Positions 15,808 to 24,357 of a DNA stretch of 37,716 bases are shown piece after piece (positions within the stretch are counted from its first letter, which is position 1; each line of letters opens with the position of its first letter). Source of the DNA: Polyangiaceae bacterium. Lineage in GTDB: Bacteria > Myxococcota_A > Polyangia > Polyangiales > Polyangiaceae. The stretch is from assembly GCA_025937785.1 (NCBI GenBank), contig JAICQQ010000063.1, positions 1 through 37,716 on the forward strand, written 5' to 3'. Under the pieces are notes generated by a model. That model was not told the origin of the DNA and made no database searches. It saw only the letters and a program-made list of their open reading frames with translations. The translations under genes were made by a program, and so were the position numbers.

Positions 15808-16709
15808 AGCGCCCAGCTGCGCGGCGGCGTGCTCGGCCCGCCGAGGCTGCAACCTTCGAAAAACGGTGGGTGTTCGGTGCGGGTGCATGCTTCGGTCTCC
15901 GAACCTTGCGAAATGAGCCCGTTGGGAGCTTCGGCGAAGGCCGAGAAACAGACCTTGCCGAACCCAGTGGCGATGGGTTGCTTGACTCGGATCCGCTCAC
16001 CGCCTCGATACCTTCCGCGGTGCACTTCCTCAGGAATGGCGTTGCCGTTTCCATCCTTCGCGAGCAGGCGCCCGACCGTTTGGAACACGTGCATCACCAG
16101 GAGCTCTTCGCCGCCGGCGTAGCTGGGCGGGCTGATCCCTACGTCGAAGACGTAGCGTTCGGATTCGGTATCGCTGCAGCTGTCGTACTCGCGCTCGAAG
16201 CCCCAGCGAACGTCGCGCGTGCCGTCGAAGCTCGGGCTGGACGTGTCCGGTCCCGGGCCGCTGGTGAAGGTCACCGTGGCCCCCAACCCTTCGCGCGCGT
16301 CCGCGTCGCTGCGCAGGGCCGGCCATTCCACCGTGTACTCGGTGGCCGGCTTCAGCTGGCCCGCCGGGACATCCGGATTCTCCACGCAGCCGGGCGCGCC
16401 GGCACAGCTGGGCAAGGTCACCACCAGGCTGCGAAGCGCGCGCGAGTAGCTCGCAGAGAGCTGATGTCGGCTACCCGGTGTTACCGTCACCATCACGGGT
16501 TCCCCTTGATGCATGGCGCCGAGTTCGTAGGTCGCGGACAACGCCGTGTTCGTCGGGACGGATGTTTGGCCCTGGGGAGGTAGCGTGTCGACGACGTCAG
16601 GCCTGCCGCAGGCCGCGTGGACCGCATCGAGCGGCACGCCCCAAACCAGCAGCAGGGTGGCGCCCAACAGCAGCCATGTCTCCGAGGGTCTTCCTAGTCG
16701 CCGCCGCAT
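15663..16709 (-). CDS. Exported protein with MYXO-CTERM-like C-terminal anchor
   Basis: A protein of 348 residues from the ATG at 16709, which overlaps the upstream stop by 16 bases. A signal peptide (TWLLLGATLLLVWGVPLDAVHA) ends before ACGRPD. The body resembles an Ig-like module that often begins 'P..g...P.NtaLsatYe'. Near the C-terminus FEGCSLGGPSTPPRS, a hydrophobic stretch (WALWLVVALGALLA) and RVRR resemble the Cys-helix-Arg layout of MYXO-CTERM proteins processed by myxosortase. About 35 residues follow the Arg cluster, which is unusual. That tail is where the next gene overlaps, so either the overlap is real or a frameshift displaced the stop. Function unknown. Confidence 0.7.
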   Translation of the reverse strand: MRRRLGRPSETWLLLGATLLLVWGVPLDAVHAACGRPDVVDTLPPQGQTSVPTNTALSATYELGAMHQGEPVMVTVTPGSRHQLSASYSRALRSLVVTLPSCAGAPGCVENPDVPAGQLKPATEYTVEWPALRSDADAREGLGATVTFTSGPGPDTSSPSFDGTRDVRWGFEREYDSCSDTESERYVFDVGISPPSYAGGEELLVMHVFQTVGRLLAKDGNGNAIPEEVHRGRYRGGERIRVKQPIATGFGKVCFSAFAEAPNGLISQGSETEACTRTEHPPFFEGCSLGGPSTPPRSWALWLVVALGALLARVRRTSSWGASLRRSRRRPADATAIPNAGSIPRTKS

Positions 16710-17407
16710 ATGACTTCGCTGCAGTTGCCGACGTAGTCCCGCGTGTCGCCGTCGTGATCCAGGTCGAAGTCGTCTTTGCAGCAGTAGCCCTCGTCGATGC
16801 AGCACTGCTCGAGCTGCCGCGACTTCTGGTGATCGCGGGCGATGTCGGTGCAGGCGCTAGGCGGAGGCTCTTCGATGCAGCCACTGAGGCTCTTGCCGTC
16901 ACCGGAGCAGGTCTGCACTCCCCAGAAGTAGCAGTATGAAACGAAACAGATGGTTTCGGAGCCCGGCATGCAGGTCTGGCATTCGCGCGGGCATTCGCTC
17001 ATGGCGCCTCGCACGCAATAGCTGAAGCCGCCGTCGGCGCACGCGACCGGCGGCAGGTCGTCGACGCTACCGTTGCAGTCGTCGTCGACCCCATTGCAGC
17101 TTTCTGCACCCGTGGGTTCGCACTCGTCGGGGGGCAGCACGTCGGGGTCTTCGACGTCGGGGTCTTCGACATCGCCGTCTTCCACGTCCGCGTCTTCGAC
17201 ATCGGCGTCGGGTTCGGTCACGTCCGGTTCCGGCGCGCCCGCGTCGTCGACCGTGTTCGGCTCGCGCGACTCGCCCGTTTCCAGGTCCCCGGGGTTGAGA
17301 TCGGTCCGCGCGCACGCCAGGGTCGCTGCCAGCAGCAACGTGCAAGTCACCGCGGCTATCGAACACCGCCGCCAAGACCACCGTGGTCCGCTGCCCGCAA
17401 AAGTCAC
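16694..17407 (-). CDS. Lipoprotein-like Cys-rich protein with MopE-type metal-binding motif
   Basis: A protein of 237 residues starting at GTG, first gene of the exported-protein operon. The hydrophobic signal (IAAVTCTLLLAATLAC) leads to a possible lipid-anchor Cys. A strongly acidic repeat (DVEDADVEDGDVEDPDVEDP) follows at about 65-90. Then comes ESCNGVDDDCNGSVDD, the putative metal-binding motif named after MopE and common in Myxococcota surface proteins. The C-terminal third is rich in Cys (CPRECQTCMPGSETICF, QCCIDEGYCCKDDFDLD). It overlaps the next gene by 16 bases. It probably sits on the cell surface and binds Ca or Cu, but this is inferred from the motif alone. Confidence 0.75.
   Translation of the reverse strand: MTFAGSGPRWSWRRCSIAAVTCTLLLAATLACARTDLNPGDLETGESREPNTVDDAGAPEPDVTEPDADVEDADVEDGDVEDPDVEDPDVLPPDECEPTGAESCNGVDDDCNGSVDDLPPVACADGGFSYCVRGAMSECPRECQTCMPGSETICFVSYCYFWGVQTCSGDGKSLSGCIEEPPPSACTDIARDHQKSRQLEQCCIDEGYCCKDDFDLDHDGDTRDYVGNCSEVICGGD
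17141..17210. repeat. 15-bp degenerate tandem repeat encoding acidic DVEDP units
   Basis: About five GTCGGGGTCTTCGAC-like units (minus-strand coding) lie inside the MopE-motif lipoprotein gene and encode Asp-Val-Glu-Asp-Pro/Ala/Gly. They give the protein an Asp/Glu-rich spacer. Confidence 0.75.
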
Positions 17408-17726
17408 CCCGCTAACCTAGCAGCGTCAGCAGTTTTTGGCCATGTTGCGGGGAAATCGCGAGAACCTTCGCGCTATTTCAGCGGTACTGATCCGCGTGCG
17501 CCCAAAGACCGGTCAGCCGTGCCTGCGCTGGTGGAGCTTTGCTCCAAGACGACACGGACGCAAGCGTGCTTCGGAACGGCGAGTCAGGCGGCGTGTTGCG
17601 GTCAGCGGCTGCACCGACGGCTGAAAATGCCTTCACTGCTGCGCTCGGCGCGCTAGCCCCGGCGTCGTGGGCTGCCGCGCACGACGGCTTTGGTGCGCTG
17701 CTCTTCCTATGCTACCCAACGATCGC
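17408..17726. other. Intergenic region between divergent operons, no gene seen
   Basis: About 320 bases separate the divergent MopE-motif gene and the TPR lipoprotein gene. Short open frames here have no ribosome-binding site or recognisable product. Promoters for both directions are expected here, but no clear -35/-10 or -24/-12 element could be fixed by eye. Confidence 0.5.
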
Positions 17727-19841
17727 ATGCATCGAGCGCGCTGGCACGTAGCTTTCATGCTTGCCGTAGGGCTCGTAGCCGGCTCGGCCTGCGCCCCGAC
17801 CTTGCCCCCGGAGCTAACGGCCTATCGCGTTGGCCCTTGCGACGATTTTGCCATCGACGCCGAGCGCGTGTGGAACACCGACACCGAGCGTGCATTGTCG
17901 AAGCGATTGTCGGTGTACCCCGCGGACTTCGCGGAAAGGACGCTGCGCCAGGCTTTGGCCGAGTTCGGCGAATTCACGGCGGGCTGGGTCGCCGCCAGCA
18001 AAGAGGCCTGCTACGAGACGGTGATTCAGCGGACGCTGCCACGAAGCTCGTACGTCGCGCTGAGCGCGTGCTACGACGCCGCACTGATTCAGCAAAAGGT
18101 GGTGCTCGAGCGCCTCGTCGAGGCCGACGCGGAGACAGTGGGTAATGCCTACGACGCCCTGTACGAGGTCGAGCGCGCGCTCGACGCGTGTGAGCGCCCC
18201 ACATTGTACCAAGACTACGCGCTCGACGTGGAAGCCAAAGACGCCGCGGCTTTGGGCCGAGCGAAGGGCAACCTGGCCCAGGCCCGAGCATTCCTGGCGA
18301 TCGGTAAGGCGGCGCGCGCCTTCGACGCTGCTGCTCGCGCCGACACCGACGCGAACCTGGCGGGCGTCCCGCGGGTTCGGGCGCGCGCGCTGCTCGAGCA
18401 GGGGCGGGCGCTCGAAGCCATGGCGCGCTACCGCGAGGCGGGGGCCCGCGCCGAGATGGCCCTCGACATGTTTTACGAGCAGCGCAGTCCAGGGGGCGCT
18501 TCCGAAGCGCTCGAACTTCTGGCTCGCGTCGACCTGGGCGTCGGTCGGTACGAACTCGCGCTGCGCCGCCAAGCCGAGGCGTTGGCCATCCGCCGTTCGA
18601 TCCTGGGCCCCGTGCACGTCGACGTGGGTCTGGCCCTGACCGGCATGGCGCAGGCCAAACAGATGGCAGGTCATCACGAAGAGGCGCTCGAAGAGCTGCG
18701 TGCAGCGGTGCACGTGTACGCGGAGACGCTCGAGCCGGGGCACCCGTTCTTGCTGCGGGCGGTGAGTGGGATGAGCACGGCGTGGGCGTCGTTGGGTGAG
18801 TTCGACCATGCACTCGAAGCGGAACGCGGGGCGCTGGCCGCCGCAGAGGCCAGGCTCGGCGCCGATCACCCCGAAGTCTCCCGCATTCGCCACGAGATCG
18901 CGGAGACGCTGCTCGCGGCGGGGCGGCCGCAAGAGGGGCTGACAGAAGCGACACAGGCGCTCGCCATGCGCGAAAAGGCTTTTGGCGCCGATCACCCCGT
19001 GGTCGCCGTGACGCTGCAGCTCGTGGCGGATCTCGAGCGCAGGCTCTTCGACTATCCCGCCGCCCGTGCACATTTAGAACGCGCGCTCCAGCTGCGCAAG
19101 AAGGCTTTCGGCGATCAGCACCGACTCGTGGGCGAAAGCTACGAGCGAATGGGCCTCGTCGCGTGGGAGACGGGGGACGCGGAGCACGCCCTGCTCGACT
19201 ACCAGCAGGCGCTCGGGATTTTGAAGGCGGTGCTAGGGCCGAACCACCCGCGCGTACTCGCACTCGAGCAGCGCGTGGGAGACACCTTGCTCACCCTGGC
19301 TCGCTACGCGGAGGCCGAGCAGCTATTCGAGCAGGTGCGCGCAGATCTGGACAAGAGGTTTGGTCCAACGCATCCCAGCGTTGCGGCCGCTTCCGCTAGT
19401 CTCGGCCGGGCCGAGGAAGCCCAGGGCCGCGTGGACCGCGCGCGCGCCCACTACGAACGCGTACTGGCCATGCGGGAGGCCACGCTGCCTGACAACCACC
19501 CCGATCTCGCGTCGGCTGCCGCCGATCTTGCGCGGATATTGGCCGAACAGCGCCAGTACAAGGCGGCGCTCCCGCTCGCCGAACGCGCGGCGGCCATCTT
19601 CGAAAGCTCGTTGGGCACGCAGTTGCTGCCGCTCGCCGACGTGCTCGTCACGCTAGGAAGTGTGGAGCTGGGGCTGTATCGGCGCTCCAAAGGCATCGAT
19701 GCTCTCCGGCGCGCGCTCAGCGGCTATCGCCGTGTGCTCGCCACGGTCGCCGGCGTGGGGGCTGCTGCCCAAAAAGGCGCGCTCGAGGCCAAAATTCTCG
19801 GGGTAGAGACACGCCTCGCGCAGCTGGGTGCTACCGAATAG
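17727..19841 (+). CDS. TPR (kinesin-light-chain type) lipoprotein resembling the C-terminal half of myxobacterial kinases
   Basis: A protein of 704 residues from the ATG at 17727, chosen because it opens a signal (MHRARWHVAFMLAVGLVAGS) with a Cys at 22; the lipobox is imperfect. Residues ~30-170 contain the Cys-marked helical region (GWVAASKEACYETVIQRTLP, LSACYDAALIQQKV, RALDACERP) that normally follows the kinase domain and membrane helix in myxobacterial Ser/Thr kinases. Then come ten or more TPR_12-type repeats of ~42 residues with the signature 'ALAI/MRE...G.DHP.VA..L..LA'. There is no kinase domain. It likely acts as an envelope scaffold or sensor. It is convergent with prs, 24 bases apart. 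Confidence 0.85.
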   Translation: MHRARWHVAFMLAVGLVAGSACAPTLPPELTAYRVGPCDDFAIDAERVWNTDTERALSKRLSVYPADFAERTLRQALAEFGEFTAGWVAASKEACYETVIQRTLPRSSYVALSACYDAALIQQKVVLERLVEADAETVGNAYDALYEVERALDACERPTLYQDYALDVEAKDAAALGRAKGNLAQARAFLAIGKAARAFDAAARADTDANLAGVPRVRARALLEQGRALEAMARYREAGARAEMALDMFYEQRSPGGASEALELLARVDLGVGRYELALRRQAEALAIRRSILGPVHVDVGLALTGMAQAKQMAGHHEEALEELRAAVHVYAETLEPGHPFLLRAVSGMSTAWASLGEFDHALEAERGALAAAEARLGADHPEVSRIRHEIAETLLAAGRPQEGLTEATQALAMREKAFGADHPVVAVTLQLVADLERRLFDYPAARAHLERALQLRKKAFGDQHRLVGESYERMGLVAWETGDAEHALLDYQQALGILKAVLGPNHPRVLALEQRVGDTLLTLARYAEAEQLFEQVRADLDKRFGPTHPSVAAASASLGRAEEAQGRVDRARAHYERVLAMREATLPDNHPDLASAAADLARILAEQRQYKAALPLAERAAAIFESSLGTQLLPLADVLVTLGSVELGLYRRSKGIDALRRALSGYRRVLATVAGVGAAAQKGALEAKILGVETRLAQLGATE

Positions 19842-19865
19842 CGGCTTTCCGCTGCTGCCCGGGGG

Positions 19866-20807
19866 TCAGCGAAACAATGCGGAGACGGACGTGCCGTCGT
19901 GGATGCTGCGGATGGCGTCTGCCAGCATCCGTGCCACCGAGATCACCTTCAGCTTGTCGATGCGCTTCTCCTGAGGGATGGGGATGGTGTCGGTCACGAT
20001 TACCTCCGAAATGGGGCTGCTCTGGATGCGCTCGAGGGCTCGCCCGCTCAGCACGGCGTGCGTGGCGACGCCACACACCTCGCGCGCCCCTCGTTCGAGC
20101 AAGAGTTCGGTGGCTCGCAGCAAGGTGCCGCCGCTTGCGATCTCGTCGTCGACCAGGATGCAGCTTCGGCCCTTGATGTCGCCGATGATGTGCGCAGCCC
20201 GCGGCTCCTCGTCATCGCCATCGCGTCGCTTGTCGATGATGGCCATGGGCAAGTCCAGCCGATTCGTATAGCGGGCGACGTCTTTGGCTTCGCCTGCGTC
20301 GGAAGCGACGAGCACCGCATCCGTCAGATCGCGCCGCTTCAGGTGATCACACATCAAGTTGATGGCCTGCAGCTGGTCGGCGGGGCAGCGAAAGAAGCCC
20401 TGAATCTGCGCCGCGTGCAGATCCATCGTCAGCACGCGATCGGCCCCTGCGGCGGTGATCAGATCCGCCATCAGGCGCGCGGTGATCGAAATGCGCGGGC
20501 GATCTTTCTTGTCGCTGCGCACGTAAGGAAAGTACGGGATGACCGCCGTCACGCGAGCTGCCGAGGCGCTCTTCAACGCATCGAGCATGATCAGCAGTTC
20601 GAAGATGTTTTGGTGCAGCGGGGGTGCCGCTGTCTGCACGACGAACACGTCGGCTTCGCGTACGTTCTCTTCGATCTGCACCATCAGGTTTTCGTTGGAG
20701 AACTTGATGGTTTTGCTCTCCCCGACCCGCAGCCCCAGATGGCCGCAAATGTCCTCGGCCAAGCTTCGATGACTTTGCCCGCTGAAGATCAAGAACTTGC
20801 CGTACAT
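19866..20807 (-). CDS. prs: Ribose-phosphate pyrophosphokinase (PRPP synthetase)
   Basis: A protein of 313 residues, full length for the family. It makes PRPP from ribose 5-phosphate and ATP in the cytoplasm, feeding nucleotide, His and Trp synthesis. Recognised: FSGQSHRSLAEDI at the N-terminus, the FSNENLMVQIEENVR segment, PYFPYVRSDKKDRPRISITA with the flexible-loop Lys residues, MDLHAAQIQGFF, and the PRPP-binding loop ILVDDEIASGGTL. It is the last gene of a run on this strand (protease, binding protein, prs) but is separated from the previous gene by 44 bases, so it may have its own promoter. High confidence. Confidence 0.98.
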   Translation of the reverse strand: MYGKFLIFSGQSHRSLAEDICGHLGLRVGESKTIKFSNENLMVQIEENVREADVFVVQTAAPPLHQNIFELLIMLDALKSASAARVTAVIPYFPYVRSDKKDRPRISITARLMADLITAAGADRVLTMDLHAAQIQGFFRCPADQLQAINLMCDHLKRRDLTDAVLVASDAGEAKDVARYTNRLDLPMAIIDKRRDGDDEEPRAAHIIGDIKGRSCILVDDEIASGGTLLRATELLLERGAREVCGVATHAVLSGRALERIQSSPISEVIVTDTIPIPQEKRIDKLKVISVARMLADAIRSIHDGTSVSALFR

Positions 20808-20851
20808 GGTATTCTAGCGTTTATCACCGAGCGGTGCGGGTGTCATCGTGC

Positions 20852-22354
20852 TCATTCTACCGGCATGATTTCGAGCCGGTAGCTGATGGGGGAGCTGGAG
20901 CGAGCCGGGTGCGCAATGAGCCGTCCATCACCCAGGTCGAAGCGCTCGCTGATCTGGGCGACGAGCGCCTCGCTGCGTTTCTTGTCGAACGTGGACTGTG
21001 AGTATACCGACAGGCGCAACGTGGAACGCGCGAAGACTCCAGCGACGAACCCGACGTCGCTGATGATCTGCGAGTCGTCGCGGGAGGCGGGGCCAGCGTT
21101 CAGCTGCAACAGCGGTGTTTGCGCTGCGGCCTGGGGCGACGCAGGCTTCGGCGCGCTGGGTCGCGCAGGCGCAGGTTGCGTGTTGCCGAGCACGAGTTGG
21201 GTGATCACCTCACCGCTGACCGGTACGCGCTCGGGCGACGGCGTCGTCAGCACCTTGAGCGAGCGCCAGTAGCGCCAGCAGCGTTCGAACAGGCTAGTCA
21301 GGTTCACGGCACCTCGCCCCGCGACCCCGGCCGAGAGCGCGTTGTCGGTCACGCTGCTCGTGCGCATTTCGCCGAGCTTCGCCAGCAGCGCGAGCGGCTC
21401 GGGGCCGTCCGAGAGCTGGGCCAGCCGGCGCGACGCAGCCGTGGGGTCGCGCGCGACCCGCGCTTGGCCTTCGAACCACACGCGCGAGAAAGTTACCAGC
21501 GCCTCGGTGTGGCGTTCGACGAACGCGCGCTGCGCGACGGCTACGTAGGGAATGAGTTGCAGCGCTTCCCCGGTGGACAGCAGAACCGTGCCGTCGTACG
21601 CCTTGGGCACGTTCGCGACTTCTTGGCGGGAAAGCGCCCAGAGCGCGGCAGCAGGGGGGGCGACATCGCTCGCCTCGAACTCGACGCGATCGAGCCCGCT
21701 GCCGGTGGCGTCGAGCACGAACGCGGTGAGGAACATCGCGGACGTTCCGGGAGTGCCCCGCAGCAGCAGCGGGCCTTGCGCCGGCAGCTTCTCGAGCCTG
21801 CGGGAGCGGCTGAGGATCACTTCGCGTCCGCTCGACCATCCCGTGATCAGGAACATCACCGGGTCGAGCGCTTTCAGGGATTCGTATGCAGCTACGAACT
21901 CTGGCAGCGGGAGGATGGCGACATCGGCACCGGCGTCGTCAGCGCCGCCGCGCGCGAGTGCGTTCTCGAAGTCGTTCGCCTTGTCGCTGGCCTTGAGTCG
22001 AAGCGAGAGTCCGGCTTTGGTGAAGGCCGCCTTCTTGTTCGGTTCGAGGCCGTCGTTTTGAAGCACACCCGGTGTCGCCAGGGCCCAGTCCGAAGCGATC
22101 ACCGCGAGCGGACGGTCGAGCAGGATCTTGCGCTTGGTAGCCCCTTTGGCCGGCGTTGAGGCAGCGGTCGTCGCCAGCGAGGCGCTTGCTTTCGGGCGCG
22201 TCTCGGCGCTGCCCTTCGGGGGCGGCTGCTCAGCCTTCGGGGCGGCCGAATTCGACGGAGCGGCGAGCGGAACGCGCGAGCTGGCCAGCGAGCGCACGCC
22301 GAGCCCGAGCAGCATGAGCAACAGGACGCCGAACACGATGTTGGAACGATTCAT
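20852..22354 (-). CDS. Periplasmic-binding-protein-like exported protein (NMT1/TauA type)
   Basis: A protein of 500 residues from the ATG at 22354. An N-terminal signal or anchor (IVFGVLLLMLLGLGV) is followed by a Pro/Ala/Lys-rich linker (about 30-80). A solute-binding-like domain follows: LLDRPLAVIASDWALATPGV, ADVAILPLPEFVAAYESLKA, GWSSGREVI, and a helix with LVTFSRVWFEGQARVARDP, as in ABC-type NMT1/nitrate/taurine binding proteins. The last ~70 residues (LRLSVYSQSTFDKKRSEALV) faintly resemble an OmpA-like tail with its SE.RA motif. No transporter genes accompany it. It starts 28 bases after the protease gene stop, so the two are probably co-transcribed. The ligand is unknown. Confidence 0.65.
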   Translation of the reverse strand: MNRSNIVFGVLLLMLLGLGVRSLASSRVPLAAPSNSAAPKAEQPPPKGSAETRPKASASLATTAASTPAKGATKRKILLDRPLAVIASDWALATPGVLQNDGLEPNKKAAFTKAGLSLRLKASDKANDFENALARGGADDAGADVAILPLPEFVAAYESLKALDPVMFLITGWSSGREVILSRSRRLEKLPAQGPLLLRGTPGTSAMFLTAFVLDATGSGLDRVEFEASDVAPPAAALWALSRQEVANVPKAYDGTVLLSTGEALQLIPYVAVAQRAFVERHTEALVTFSRVWFEGQARVARDPTAASRRLAQLSDGPEPLALLAKLGEMRTSSVTDNALSAGVAGRGAVNLTSLFERCWRYWRSLKVLTTPSPERVPVSGEVITQLVLGNTQPAPARPSAPKPASPQAAAQTPLLQLNAGPASRDDSQIISDVGFVAGVFARSTLRLSVYSQSTFDKKRSEALVAQISERFDLGDGRLIAHPARSSSPISYRLEIMPVE

Positions 22355-22382
22355 GGGACAGTCGGGAAGTCTGTGGGCTCTC

Positions 22383-23657
22383 TTACCAGTGAGCCGAACG
22401 CGCGGCATCGCCGAACTTTCGGCGTCCAGGGTATTCGTCCTTCAAGAGCCGCTTGAGAATGTTGACCGGGACCGCCAGGTTCAGGTTCTGGGCCAGACCG
22501 AACGCGCTGCCCAATGAGGCGGTGGTCACGCCAATCACCTCGCCTTTGAAATTGAAGAGCGGCCCCCCGCTGTTCCCGGGAGAGATGGGCACGCTCGTCT
22601 GGATCCAGTGCCGCCCCTCGTACACCCTGCGTGCCGAGATGAGCCCGTCGGTGAGGGTATGATCGAGCCCGAGCGGGTTACCAATGGACAAAGCACGCTC
22701 ACCCACGGCCACCGTGTCGGAGTCTCCGAGCGACAAGGGCTTCACGTCCAGGGCAGCGCCGTGGCTCGGTTTGTTCAAGTCGACGCGGAGCAGCGCCAGA
22801 TCGACCGCGGCGTCTTCGGTGAGCAGCTCTGGCTCGTCGAACGTCGTGCCTTTCATGAAGCTGACCTTCACGCGTTTGGCTCCTTCGATGACGTGGTGAT
22901 TGGTGGCGATCGTGCCGCGCCGATCGATGAGGAAGCCGGTGCCGCCGCCACGAACGTGTTCGTGATCCCCGACCGCGACCGTCACCACCGACGGCGCCAA
23001 CTCTTCGAACAGCGCGGCCGCATCTTTTTCCTTGCGTGTCTCGCCTCGAGCGGACGCCGAATCGCTTGGCTGAGGCGCCGCTTCCGAGTCGGAGCTGGCG
23101 CTCGGTCCCGGCACGGGGAGCTTCGGTGCGGCATGGGAGCTCGCGGGCGGCGTTGCCGATTTTGCCGGGGCAGCAGCTTGGGAAGCGGGGGCCGCCTCGC
23201 TGGCGGGAGCCACTCCAGCCGTGAAATACGCGAGCCCCGCGAGCCGCACGTAGCCGGCTCGAGTCAAGCGCTCGGCTTCGGTCACCAGCGCGGGGCGCGC
23301 GACATTTTGCAAGCCAACGCAGAACAGCACCCCGAGCCCGAGCCACGTCAGTGCGAAGACATCGGTAGGTAGCCCCTTGGCTCCCGGCGTAGCGTTCTCG
23401 GGAAGCAGGCGATCGACGATCACCGCAGGCACGATGAGCAGCGCGAGCACCGCGGCAATCGCTCGCACCCAGCCCGATTCTACCACGAGCCCGACCGCGG
23501 CCATCAGCGAGACCAAGCTGAGCGCGCCTCCCACCAGCAGCGCGAGCACCTTGACCACGCCCCGGACGACGCGAAAGGCTCCCAGGGCTTCAGCGGGCGG
23601 TAGCGCGGGGGAGGAAGAAGGGGAGAGTGACGAACGTGAAGGTTTGCGAGAAGCCAT
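22383..23657 (-). CDS. Membrane-anchored trypsin-like serine protease (HtrA/DegP-type, no PDZ)
   Basis: A protein of 424 residues. The N-terminal membrane domain has about three hydrophobic stretches (33-58, 64-82 and 100-118), followed by an Ala/Pro/Ser-rich linker (145-205). The protease domain spans ~212-410 with a complete triad: His255 in TNHHVIEG, Asp286 in AVDLALLRV and Ser363 in GNSGGPL. It also has the GTGFLID and SIGNPLGL signatures of S1C proteases. No PDZ domain follows, unlike DegP/DegS. It probably cleaves envelope proteins. It is divergent from the GspG-like gene and is followed by the binding-protein gene after 28 bases. Confidence 0.92.
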   Translation of the reverse strand: MASRKPSRSSLSPSSSPALPPAEALGAFRVVRGVVKVLALLVGGALSLVSLMAAVGLVVESGWVRAIAAVLALLIVPAVIVDRLLPENATPGAKGLPTDVFALTWLGLGVLFCVGLQNVARPALVTEAERLTRAGYVRLAGLAYFTAGVAPASEAAPASQAAAPAKSATPPASSHAAPKLPVPGPSASSDSEAAPQPSDSASARGETRKEKDAAALFEELAPSVVTVAVGDHEHVRGGGTGFLIDRRGTIATNHHVIEGAKRVKVSFMKGTTFDEPELLTEDAAVDLALLRVDLNKPSHGAALDVKPLSLGDSDTVAVGERALSIGNPLGLDHTLTDGLISARRVYEGRHWIQTSVPISPGNSGGPLFNFKGEVIGVTTASLGSAFGLAQNLNLAVPVNILKRLLKDEYPGRRKFGDAARSAHW

Positions 23658-23835
23658 CGGTAGGACGCGGCAGCAGCGTTGCCCGAAGAGGGCTCACGCG
23701 ACCATAGCCATCTCCTGACAAAGTGTCATAGGACCCACCGCGGCTTCCGCCAAAGTGACGGGTGCGACGTCGACCCGCCGCTGCGGAACCCTGCACACCG
23801 CGGGGAAAATGCTGGGTACGGCCGCCAGGGCTGTC

Positions 23836-23851
23836 TGGCACATCCCTTGCT
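23836..23851 (+). promoter_or_regulatory. Sigma-54-type (-24/-12) promoter
   Basis: TGGCAC at 23836-23841 and TTGCT at 23847-23851 match the RpoN consensus, with GG and GC separated by exactly ten bases. Transcription would start near 23861-23863, directly at or next to the ATG of the GspG-like gene, giving a very short or leaderless transcript. Sigma-54 control of pilin-type genes is well known in myxobacteria (pilA). Confidence 0.65.
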
Positions 23852-23863
23852 CTGACAGAGTTC

Positions 23864-24277
23864 ATGGTCGCAAGGTCGTCATCACACCCGCGCCGGCGGT
23901 GGACGTCACGCCGGGTCGAGCGGGGGATCACCCGCTTCGAACTCGGGCTGGCCGTCGGAGCCCTGACGCTGACTCTGTCGGGCGCGCTCTTCGCCCTGAA
24001 CAAGAGCCGCTCGGAGGGTCGCGTCGAAAGTTCGCAGCGAGCCGCAGGTCAGATTTTGAACGCGGCGAGCGATTATGTGACCGAATCGGGTACAGGCTGC
24101 CCCACGGTGAGCTCGCTGAAGCGTGACAAGTTCCTCGATGGCGCGGCGCCCACCAGCGACGCCTGGGGCGCGCGCTTTCGTATCCTGTGCAAAGCAGGCG
24201 AGCTCATCGTTCACTCCGCGGGCGCCAACGCCAAGAGCAGCGGCGACGACGTGCGCGTGGTCCGCTCCCGAAGCTGA
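23864..24277 (+). CDS. GspG-like type II secretion pseudopilin (solitary)
   Basis: A protein of 137 residues from the ATG at 23864. A basic leader of ~22 residues ends in the prepilin-peptidase site RG|ITRFELGLAVG (Gly-1, Glu+5), followed by the hydrophobic helix ALTLTLSGALFAL. The C-terminal domain has GCPTVSSL, then SDAWGARFRIL and HSAGANAKSSGDDV, matching the D-P/A-W-G and S-x-G-x-D pattern of major pseudopilins GspG. It should be processed by a prepilin peptidase and assembled in a periplasmic pseudopilus, but no other gsp gene is nearby. It has a candidate sigma-54 promoter and no visible ribosome-binding site. A role in an unlinked secretion system is inferred. Confidence 0.8.
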   Translation: MVARSSSHPRRRWTSRRVERGITRFELGLAVGALTLTLSGALFALNKSRSEGRVESSQRAAGQILNAASDYVTESGTGCPTVSSLKRDKFLDGAAPTSDAWGARFRILCKAGELIVHSAGANAKSSGDDVRVVRSRS

Positions 24278-24357
24278 CTGACGTTCGAAATCAACTCTCG
24301 AGCCAGCCCCAAATCGATCCTCCACCCAACCTGTCAAGAAACCCTCCGCTCCCCAAA

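Noticed and set aside
17814..19263. Long minus-strand frames antisense to the TPR lipoprotein
   Set aside because: They are GC-driven shadows; the plus strand carries regular TPR signatures along its full length.
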